Assembly (NCBI GenBank): GCA_902702965.1
Contig: CACRXP010000065.1
Span: 1,274,434-1,338,433 of the forward strand
Direction: 5' to 3'
Length of the DNA stretch: 64,000 bases
Source: Spirometra erinaceieuropaei
Taxonomy: Eukaryota; Platyhelminthes; Cestoda; Diphyllobothriidea; Diphyllobothriidae
In this document: positions 36,345-45,321 of the stretch, piece by piece
How positions within the stretch are numbered: position 1 is the first letter of the stretch
Layout of the letters: each line of letters starts with the position of its first letter
Position numbers and translations under genes: made by a program
Notes under the pieces: model-generated
What the model saw: the letters and a program-made list of their open reading frames with translations, nothing else
Told to the model about the DNA's origin: nothing
Database searches by the model: none

Positions 36345-36535
36345 GTGCTGAGACTTCGCCTAGGCGGAGTAATTAGCAACGCGGGAAGCGGACAGGTGAA
36401 CACTCTTCCCAATGCCAGGGTCGGTGGGTCAGATGGTTGAGCAATCATCACACCAAAATTCAACACACTTGATGGATTTGCGGAAATTAGCGGCGCGAAT
36501 TTCGACAATCAAACAATCATCACATCTAGTACTCA
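36345..36535 (+). mobile_element. Inverted Penelope-like 3' UTR segment at the 5' end of the element
   Basis: Reads CTTCGCCTAGGCGGAGTAAT, CAGATGGTTGAGCAATCATC and AATTTCGACAATCAAACAAT. This is the same order as the PLE 3' UTR on the minus strand at 32460-32270, but here on the plus strand. It therefore lies inverted in front of the minus-strand PLE body. Inverted or direct terminal copies (pLTRs) next to 5'-truncated bodies are known in Penelope-like elements. Confidence 0.65.
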
Positions 36536-39150
36536 GTCGCAATAGAACCCACGACTGACCACATTGTCCTACGTTTTCTGAAGCGGGAGAAGGTGACGAG
36601 AATGCATCCGCGTTCACATCAAGGGCAGTTGCTGGACTACGTCCTGGCCCGCGGGCATAATGTGCTCGTGAAAAGGCTATGTGTGTGGTCTTTGGACAGA
36701 TTCCTGCCTCGTTGGTTTAAAGGTGAGGCTCCAAATTCAACTGCACGGGAGAGCGCAAGCTAGGCTAATATCAAGTGAGTTAAGTGCCGAATTATTTGAA
36801 ATCGCCGAGCGTCAGTAGACTTTTAACAGCTGCATAAACTTCAAACTAAAAAATGAAAATTTGGAGAGGCATACCAATATCAAAGCCCAGTAGGAAACGC
36901 TGCGGGTTGCCATCCAGGTAGCCGAAACAAAAAGTGTTCCTTGTTAACGCCGTTAATTCTAGGATTGGTTTGAGGGCACGATGAAGAAATCGCGACAATC
37001 ATTCACGAGAAACGCAGATCAACAAAGGCCTTCGACATAAGCAACAGCAGCGCCAACAACTTTGCATACCTAGACACTGATTTCTAGTATAGCAAGCGCT
37101 GAATGAAGTGAAGAACAATAGTCTTATTCAAAAAGCTTAGGAGATATAGGTATATGCCGGCCATGGTGAGGTCAAATATTGTCGATGCATCAAAACAGTC
37201 TCCAGTCCATAAGACAAGGCACCGAGCAACTGCGGATATTGAATGAAACAACTTTTATGATGGAGAAGTCACAGATCGTGAAGCGCTTATCCGCACACTT
37301 CCACGGCATCCTAAATCACCGGCTGACAACATGCGAAGAAGCCGTAAACCGCCTGTCTCGAGTGGACACGCACAACGGCTGTGATCGTCAGTCAGCTCTC
37401 CCTGAGCCAATGAGGGCTCTGGAACACATTTCTGACAGAAAAACGCCGGGAGCAAGAGCAATTCCAGGCAAGTTCAATAAGTGTGGAGACCCGCAATTCA
37501 TTTAAACCTTCTACCGTTAAGAAAGCACACCCCACCATACTTCAAGGAGGACTTTATTCTGCACAGTTATAAATACAGACGGTACCGATGACTATGTGAT
37601 AACGACAGAGGAATCTTGTCTCTGAATATGGCAGGAAACATTCCCGCGCCCTATACTCAATCGCCTGGACGCGCGCCTGGAGCGCGAACTTCTTCTTGAA
37701 ACACAGCGCGGATTTCAAAAACACTGCAGAACTACATGCCTGACTTTCGCGGATGTTCCATGCAATTTAATTCAGCGGTAAAACAATTTCATGGAGGGAT
37801 CATTACTCGTATCACAATCTACGGAACAATCTCTGAAGTAATTACAGTGACCAATAGGATAAAACGGATTTTTGTACTCGCTCCCATGCTATTCGGTCTC
37901 ATGCTTTCCGCCAAGCTGCTGGATGCCCACCATGACGAGCGGCGAAAATCGACAAAAAATACTCAACGGGTAGAATACTGCCAACATCCGTCCCCATTTT
38001 TTGTTTGCGGATGACTGCACGTCAAGCAGTGGAGTGTTAGTTCCTTCGTCTCCGTCTGCTCCAACTCCGTCCTTACCGTCACACGGAAACGACTGTTACC
38101 AATCGCCTGCTGGCGCTTAATACTGAATACATTGGGCCCCAAATCAATGTAGATGGAACTCACCCCATAGCAATGGCAAAATTTGTTTATCCTGGGTGTA
38201 CATCAAGAGTGACGACAAAATCGCAAGTCGGATCTCAAAACCAGCCAAGCCCTCGGCCAATCAATGCATCTTTCCCGAAACGGTAATAGCATCCAGTTCA
38301 ACCCAAGAAGGAGGGTGCGGAAGACTGTTGTGTTGACAAGGCTTTTATATGTTGCTGAGGCTTTCACTGCTCGTAAAGATCGAGCAGGAAAATTCATCCC
38401 CTTTCGCCTCAGTGGTCTCCAGAGAAGGTGATGTGGCAGAAACGAATCCCAGGCACTAAGGTCATGGAAAGAACCGGCGTTTCTGATATTACTACCATGC
38501 TGAGGCCGAAACAACTGCGAGAGAATAGTTATCTCGTGAAGGTAAATGACCAGCGCCTGTCTAAACGACCATTCCAGGGCGATGTAGCGACAGGTGACTG
38601 TATATGTGGTGGACAACAGCGCTGATATCAGATGATCTCGAAGACCTCAATCAAGTACCTGCAAATCAACCCGGGGTCGTTAGCTGACCTTGTTAAGAAC
38701 TTATCGGCCTGAAATAACTGCTGCAAACACTGGATCAAACCTCTTTGAAGAAAACCGAATAGCTGTTTACAGACCAAACAGGGAGATCCACAAGTCTCAG
38801 GAATTATGGACAGGCGGCGCCAGTGGTCAAAACCTGTCATCGTCTTGACAATGCCAACGAACGTTCCGGGCACCAGTCAGCATCGCTGGACATCTGCGAA
38901 CCCAGTGCAGTGCAGCACAATGCAATCTTAACTCGTCACCATTACCGCCAGCACTGGCAAAACTAACGAGGGCACTAAATCTGACCTGCAAAATATTTCC
39001 TCCACCTACCCCCTACCACAAAAATTTGGGGTAAATTTCAGCTTGTCAGAATAGCAGTCCAAATTCCCTATCACGCATAGTTCTGTTCGGTTATTTGTGA
39101 TTCAAACGCCCAGAGACCGAGGGATCACTACCTATGACACGTACCTCGTC
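36536..39150 (+). pseudogene. RTE-type LINE, heavily decayed
   Basis: Pieces in order along the plus strand: the endonuclease end (REKVTRMHPRSHQGQLLDYV at 36576-36650), a linker (WFDENDEEIATIIHEKRRS near 36970), KRLSAHFHGILNHRLTT and KTPGARAIPGKFNKCG at 37179-37505, the RT active site LFADDCTSSSG near 38000, and SDDKIASRISKPAKPSANQ near 38210. RIPGTKVMERTGVSDITTML, QRLSKRPFQGDVATGD (38450-38600) and YLQINPGSLADLVKNL follow. A C-terminal TFRAPVSIAGHLRTQC lies near 38855-38905. That arrangement is typical of RTE-clade polyproteins, including the terminal zinc-finger-like segment. Many stops and frameshifts make it a fossil. Confidence 0.8.
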
Positions 39151-41587
39151 TGATTACGATGCTCCGGGACATCCAAAAAGCGCATGGGTCTGATTGGCTA
39201 TAAGCGTACCTATAAATCACCGAGGTGTAATAACGAAAAGTGCATCTCCTACACCTGAAAACTCCACTATCAACAGCCCTACCATCTCCACCATAGTCAA
39301 CCTCGCCACCACATACAACATCGCAACGCCACCAGCTCACCAGCCGCAGTCCGATCGTCACCTTAATCTCACCGGAAAGTAAGATAAGGTGTTGGCCCGG
39401 CTGTGTGCTTGCGAATTCAATGGTCTGACTTTTAAGTGCTAGTTTCAGGAGACCTAATATGCACTCTTCACATCCAATACATACGCCCACGCTGCCAGAG
39501 ACTTTTCCCTATCGCGCGGGCGCGTGCTCCTCCACGAAATCTTCCAGTAAACATTGCAGGCCTTCCTCCATCACACACGCGGCTCCCGGGCTCAAACACC
39601 ACCCCTGAACCCCCTCGCAATACCCAACTCATGAACAGAACATGCACCACTTGAGTCAGTGCGAGGCATGTACGCTGGCGCAACATGATGACTGACCAGG
39701 TCGTTTTGAGGCCCACAGTCGGCAGATTTAGTTTGTTAGCTTCTGTAACGCCCCTTGGCGCGAACAGAGTTGTTTGAATGCGTGAACACTTTTGGCGCGC
39801 GGACCTGGGAAGGAGCGGACGTAACTGTGTGCTGGCGAAGATGGCTGGTGTCCCCTCGCCTCGCTACCGCCGACCCCCCTTCCCGCAACGAACCATCGCT
39901 CTCGACTCTCTCCCGCTCTCTCACTCAACGTCGGCTCCCCCTCGACCCTTCCCTGCAGTTGCCCACAGCGCTGCATCCCCACCGGCTGTTTAGCCAGTAT
40001 CTCAGGATCGTCTATCCATCCAGACAGGTTAACTATTCGTAGTTTCTCATTCCGCATGTACACTTACGTTTTTATACATGTTCTCCGTATCCATTTCATT
40101 CTATTATACTATATCTCATACTTGACCTACTTCTTCTTCCGTGTGTGAATGAGTATCCAGGAATGCTAACGGCTCTGTTCAGACTCTACCTCCGCCAGGA
40201 TCTCTTCTCAGCGTTTCTTAACTGTGGTGTGTGCTACGCTTGACATTCTCGGACGCTACACTTCTACGCCCAAGCCCACTCCTGGACGCCTCCAATCGGA
40301 GACTGGTGCGCAAGTGTACCTCGCTATCAACTACTTCACGCCCAACTCACTCACTACGCGTCTACTCCGTGAGGCGCACAGTAGACATCGTCGCTAATGA
40401 CGGTCGAACTGTCACTGCAGTTGAGGAGTGTCCAAATTTTTGAATGAGAGTGGAATGGCACCGCTTTTTCACATTGTCATATGCCCATACTGATATCACC
40501 CCTGACCGGAACAGAGTTTTGAACATTACAGCGTATTACTTACAGTTGAGACGCAGGGAATTGTATCGACTGTGAAAATAAAGTATGTGTTTGTATCACA
40601 GCAAGTGTGCCTATAACGCTCATGCTTGACAGCGGTGGTATTTGTGTTTAATAGTGTTGAATTTCGTTCCAGTCATGCAAATAAACCGACCACTGAATAT
40701 TCAAGCGCAACCAATGCCAATGTTTAGAGTAACAGAGTGAAAAGGACAAAAAACGAGGCCTATATCATAATGCTGCCTAAGAAAAATGAAGCATACATGT
40801 GTCTACAAGAGAACGATGGTATATGCAATAAACGGCACGCACGAATAAACAAGAATTAAATGTCAACATTTTGCACGGTAAATATCCATAAAAACGGTAA
40901 AAAAGACAAAATTTGAAACGAGGGCAGCAAACCGCAGAGCTACATGGAGAGGGAACCTAAAATTTGTTCATGTAAGTTATAAAAGAATACAATTTTTCTG
41001 TGTACGTTATCGATCTCGTCAACTTTGCTTTTCGTTACCTAAGCTAAAGATATGATTTTTTTGCCTTCGGCTCGGATGGACACAGATAGCTACACGAAGT
41101 TATTGTTTTATGTTCGTACTCACGTCCTTCATAACGTGAGTAATGCCGAAGCGCAGTTTTATCATATTTTTGGCGACGCCAGACTACCGAATATATAAAC
41201 TGTATAATTATGCAATACCATCTTGGCCTAAAGATTTCTTTATGCATAAATTCAGTATCGACAGTAATATCCCAGTCTGTGTTACATAAACTAGCTCAGA
41301 GAGCAAGTTGACAAGAAATTAAATTGAACGGCTCTTACGAATAAGGGACATTATTTCATCATAATTGTCAGGACACAACCCAGAAAAGGCATTATTAAAG
41401 TAATGATATCATGCGCAGTACGACCTGACCTAAGCAGCCTAAAATGTGTCCAAGTGTTCGAGCGACCATGAACTGCCTTATACTTTGGATGTTGTAGAAT
41501 GCCTCAGTCTACATAAGGACTCGTACTCCTATGCCTACACAGCAAAATATTGCTGCCTCTCGTGTAGAGAATAACTCCCAGCTGCGA
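39151..41587. other. RTE tail, then no recognised gene
   Basis: The first part (39180-39380) is Ser/Thr/Pro-codon rich (ACCACC, ATCTCCACC), as in the low-complexity end of RTE elements. At 40372-40420 there is a short R1 segment (GCGCACAGTAGACATCGTCG). The stretch 39750-40030 is GC- and CT-rich with overlapping frames on both strands but no family signal. Confidence 0.35.
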
Positions 41588-41611
41588 GCTGTCCGAAGCG
41601 CTTCGGACAGC
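41588..41611. repeat. 24-bp perfect palindrome
   Basis: Two exact 12-base arms, GCTGTCCGAAGC and GCTTCGGACAGC, with no spacer. A smaller hairpin, CAGCAA..TTGCTG, lies about 45 bases before it (41539-41554). No gene could be tied to it. Confidence 0.9.
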
Positions 41612-41961
41612 AAAATATGCCTGTTAACAGGGTTTGAGAGAGCTCGTAGGAACTGATGTCAACGTTTGGCGAGGGAGTATTTGCACTTTATGTTGCATTT
41701 GGTCCCAGTTCCAACCTCCTGACTTCATTAACTGCCATCACATGTTGTGTGAGATGTTGTCCTCAAACTTCTACTTTAACGTCGGTCACATATATTCTTG
41801 GTAGATTATGTAGTCCGTCCTCATCAAGTTTCGATCACCTAGGCCTGCCATCTACATGTCTAAGTAAACGATCTACTTGAATTAGTTCTCAGCTGGCGTG
41901 TCTTTATCGAGCGTCATATAAAACTTTCCGTCGTATGCATAACCAAATTTCTATCCAAAAA
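41612..41961. other. No recognised gene
   Basis: An open frame at 41656-41880 (plus) is Ser/Thr/Leu rich and matches nothing that I recognise. No splice or repeat context supports it. Confidence 0.3.
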
Positions 41962-42278
41962 TTCATATTGACCCAAATGTGAAAAACTCGGCGCCTCGGT
42001 GGGATTCGTGAGCCTAGTAGTCATCTGGTGGTTTCTAGGTGAATTACTTACGAAATCCTGCTTGGGCAGTCAACTTACTGTATCAGATTTGGTGGATTCC
42101 AGGCGTTGCAGTAGGTTGGGCGGGTAAACTTGACCCAAATGTGATTAAATTCGCGTCGTCCGGCGGGGCCTAATAGCTCAAGTGGTTAGAGCTTTGGCTG
42201 TACTAAAGCCTTCTCCTTACAGCGCGGGTTCGAATCCCACCGAGGCGCCGAGTTTTTCACTGTTAGGTCAATATGAAT
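41962..42278. repeat. Inverted repeat enclosing a tRNA-like gene
   Basis: The left arm (41962-42008) reads TTCATATTGACCCAAATG, then CTCGGCGCCTCGGTGGGATT. The right arm (42231-42278) is its reverse complement with about five differences: AATCCCACCGAGGCGCCGAG ... GGTCAATATGAA. The block GACCCAAATGTGA also recurs directly at about 42132-42144. The arrangement fits two head-to-head copies of a tRNA-derived short retroposon, the left one cut short. Confidence 0.65.
42164..42249 (+). tRNA. tRNA-like gene or tRNA-derived SINE head
   Basis: It has a consensus A box (TAGCTCAAGTGG, 42174-42185), a consensus B box (GGTTCGAATCC, 42227-42237) and a T5 run at 42253-42257 as RNA polymerase III terminator. 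The D arm (GCTC/GAGC) and T arm (GCGGG/CCCAC, one mismatch) form. An anticodon hairpin GGCT-GTACTAA-AGCC gives ACT at the anticodon position. The variable region would be about 12 nt, as in class II tRNAs. The acceptor stem pairs in only about four of seven positions, so a working tRNA is doubtful. A tRNA pseudogene or SINE head is more likely. Confidence 0.5.
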
Positions 42279-42659
42279 TATTCAAAATCTGTCAAAATAT
42301 GAATATCCAAAAATTCTTTATACCCGACATTTAACAGGTTAACATATAGCGACAGAATGGTTGCAGTAAAGGTCACTTTGACTGCTAGAAGCCAAGGTTC
42401 AATCCCTTATGCTAAACGGATGTCTTTTTTAGCTGATTTACCGAATGCTAACCAGCCAAGCAAATCCAGCGGAAACGACTTGCACTTTCTAAGGACTTCC
42501 CTACCAATCCCCTTTTTTACTCGAAGAACCAGTAACTTTACATTCATGATCTGTTCTAAATACCTTCTAGGCGCGGAACTATAATTTGGAGCTTATGGCG
42601 ACAGCTCGTTTTCCATCTTGACTAACTAAAATAAGTAGGTTGGCGAGGACAGTGTTTCT

Positions 42660-43360
42660 GGCTCCCTGCAACAACAGAACTGAACCAGCTGACCTTCCTG
42701 GATGTCCTCGTCTGCCGCTAAGATTGTGGTGACCTAAAAACCAAACTGTTCAGAAAAACGACAAATACGACGCAAATACTGAACTTCAACAGCAACCACC
42801 CGATCAGTCACAAACGCAGTTGCGTAAGAGCGCTATACCGGCGCGTTAAGACGCACTGTAGTGAAATGGAAGGCAAAGTTGCTGAATTACAATATCTTCG
42901 ACGGGTACTGTGAGCTAATGGCTACCCGCGCACCTTTGTCAACCACTGCACACGAAAACGATACCAGAGACCAGGCCCCAAATTTTGACAGGCTGTTGCG
43001 TACGTTAAGCACGTATCGGAAGCCGTCAGCCTTCTTTTCACTCCACTTGGAGTTGGGATTGCACACAGGCCGGAAGCAACCATTAGGCGCCAAGTCATGA
43101 GGCCAAAAGACCCGCTGCCACGGCAGGAAACGTCAGGAGTCGTTTACCGGATCTGGTGCAGTTGCGGACAAAGCAACTACGTTGGAGAAACTGGAAGATT
43201 ATTTCGGACGCGAAGTGCCGAGCACATAGCAGCAGTGAGGCGGGGAGACGCTACCTCTCAGGTGGCGGCACACTCGACGGGACCCGGCCATATTTTCAAG
43301 TTTCAAGAGGCTGAAGTCCTCGCAAGGGGTGACAACCGCGTGAGCCGCTGGCTGCTATAG
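42660..43360 (+). pseudogene. Penelope-like element, RT end and GIY-YIG endonuclease
   Basis: Starts inside the RT: LNQLTFLDVLVCR, then a stop, DCGDLKTKLFRKTTNT, FNSNHPISHKRSCVRALY and RVKTHCSEMEGKVAEL. After frame changes it runs into SGVVYRIWCSCGQSNYVGET, GRLFRTRSAEHIAAVRRGDA, TSQVAAHSTGPGHIFKFQEA and RVSRWLL, which is open from 43097 to 43360. The endonuclease domain itself is intact, and its GIY (VVY) and YIG (YVG) strands are present. It belongs to the same lineage as the 35-36 kb copy. Confidence 0.85.
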
Positions 43361-43790
43361 TCATGGTTCTTAGGCCCGCAATCCATCAACAAGCGCAATT
43401 ACCTCCCGTTACCGTATTCCGTGCTGAGAGTTTCCCTGGGTAGGGGAATCAGTCAATTGGTGATGGCATGGGCGAGCAATTATTCCAGTGACAGTTAGTC
43501 AAGCTTCCGAGTCATCGTCATGCCAGCATTCAACACTGATGACGAAATCATGACAATTAATGACCCGGACGCGGACTGACAAGCCACCATCGCATCAATT
43601 GCGACCCCAGCGGTGATTGCGAGAGCTGTTAATTGCGGTACACGTATGTTCCCACGGCAGCCACGTGCTACCAATACTGCACTCCTTGTGCCACCATTAC
43701 CCTTATCTGCGACTGTCTCCAATGATGGGTTCGAGTGAGAATCCGAAACGTCATGCCAATAAATTTCTTGTTCCAGTGATCGCATCTTCG
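43361..43790 (+). mobile_element. 3' UTR and tail of the Penelope-like element
   Basis: Continues with GGCCCGCAATCCATCAAC (the GPQSIN end), GAGCAATTATTCC, GTTAATTGCGG, CCAATGATGGGTTCGAGTGA and GAATCCGAAACGTCATGCC. AATAAA at 43758-43763, TTCCAGTGATCGCATCTTCG and TCTTC follow. The order matches the tails at 32.1-32.5 kb (minus) and 53.8 kb. The end lies close to 43790. Confidence 0.75.
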
Positions 43791-43857
43791 TCTTCTGAGC
43801 TGCTACCTGGAACTCGCCTGTTCGCTTCTAACGGCAGAACTTGCCCAACGGCATATT

Positions 43858-44010
43858 TCGCGCCGACGTTTTTTATGACTGGAAAAGGTCTCTCAGGTGT
43901 CAGTGAGTGATTTATTTAGATTCCACTTGCTGTTGCACGCGTGTTATTGTTCCGATATCCGTTTTCTTATAAAAAAAGCCCGCACACGCACAGAACCCTG
44001 GCTCAATCAA
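43858..44010 (+). repeat. Direct repeat DR-a (first copy)
   Basis: Reads CGCGCCGACGTTTTTTATGA, CTGGAAAAGGTCTCTC, then TTCCACTTGCTGTTGCACGC and GATATCCG..TTCTTATAAA, CACACGCACAGAA. The same order recurs at 45007-45150 with scattered differences. The two are about 1.15 kb apart and in the same direction. Whether this is an LTR pair, a duplicated segment or a dispersed repeat is unclear. Confidence 0.6.
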
Positions 44011-45006
44011 TTCCGAGAAGATGACTTTAGCTGCCATAGAATCCTTTGTCCAACTCCGTTTAGAATTGTTTTTGCACTCCCGTTGTTTGAAGACGAGCTG
44101 GACAACCAGTCTCGAAAATTAACACAGTAGAGTTTGCTGTTTCCCAAGGAATTCTATCTTCCTAATTAAATCTCTTGAGATGCCTGTTTTTCAATTCAGA
44201 AGTACATACAATATATAGGCCGCTTCCCGTCGTCTGCTTTCAAAGATTGCGATGGACTGGGCCAACTGTTGAGATCCCATTCGTTATTTCTGCCGTCCAT
44301 ACCTAACTAGTTTACTTCTACCTGTGTTTTACAGAGTGGTCGACACAAGAAACGTCTCTGCACTATCTGAACTGTTAAAATTTGAAGAATCATTAATCAA
44401 CTGTGCTCAAAAATAAAAGATGAATGACTCCTCTGGTTGCTCCATGGCCTGTCCTTCCTAGTTTGGCCCACTGTTAAGGACGAAACTATGGACCATGGTG
44501 GCAGGTTAAGTAAGTCTCATGACAAACTTAGCAATGTTAGCAAGTAAATACTTGTTTATTCGCCATATTTCTGCACGGTCATTGGTTAGAATCCCAGACA
44601 AGTACTTCATTGATTCTATACTTTGTATGGCGCAAATGAGAGTTCAGCTCACTAGTGGGGCTACCCAGCTTTCCTCCTGTACTATACCTGTTTGTAGAAT
44701 AGTTTAACTAGATTGGTGGTGATATATTACTGGTTACCTGTCAGTAGGATATGAGTATTTCGCGATTACTTCCACGAAATGGATTTCAGCCCAAATATTT
44801 ATTTAAACTTTTGAACGGCACCTGAGGATGTTTGTGCTATATAATTTACTCCAAGGTCATAGTTTGGTTCCTAAAGTTTAGTTTCTAAAGAAATAAGAAA
44901 GCTTCTCCGTCTTAGTTATGCCCTAATGATTAACACACGTCCACAGCTATTTTTTGTCTCCTTCACTCAAAATTGGTAATGTGTATTGCTTATACCAAAG
45001 TCATAT

Positions 45007-45150
45007 TTCGCGCCGAAGTTTTTTATGACTGGTAAGGATCTCTCAGAGGTAAATGAGTAATTTCTTCAAATTCCACTTGCTGTTGCACGCGTATTATTGT
45101 TTGGATATCTGCTTTGCTGTAAAGGAACCGACACACCCACAGAATCCGGC
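45007..45150 (+). repeat. Direct repeat DR-a (second copy)
   Basis: CGCGCCGAAGTTTTTTATGA, CTGGTAAGGATCTCTC, TTCCACTTGCTGTTGCACGC, GATATCTGCTTTGCTG and CACACCCACAGAA match the first copy. It ends about 170 bp beyond the 3' end of the F-box coding region, which lies on the other strand. Confidence 0.6.
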
Positions 45151-45321
45151 ATTTAAGTATGCTGAAAACAGGTTCTGTCCAGGTCCCTCCAAAATAAACA
45201 GACCTAAAAATACTTTTATCTTATACAAAATATCACATTCTGTCCGTTCGATTTAACAAAATTGTTGTATAAATAAATGCTCATTTCGTGATCTGAGAGT
45301 TCAAAGACGCTAGGCATAAAA

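Noticed and set aside
41646..41880. Ser/Thr/Leu-rich frame as a secreted protein
   Set aside because: No signal peptide of usual form, no homology recognised and no supporting splice sites.
42355..42420. Second B-box-like motif, GGTTCAATCCC
   Set aside because: No A box at the right distance and no cloverleaf could be drawn.
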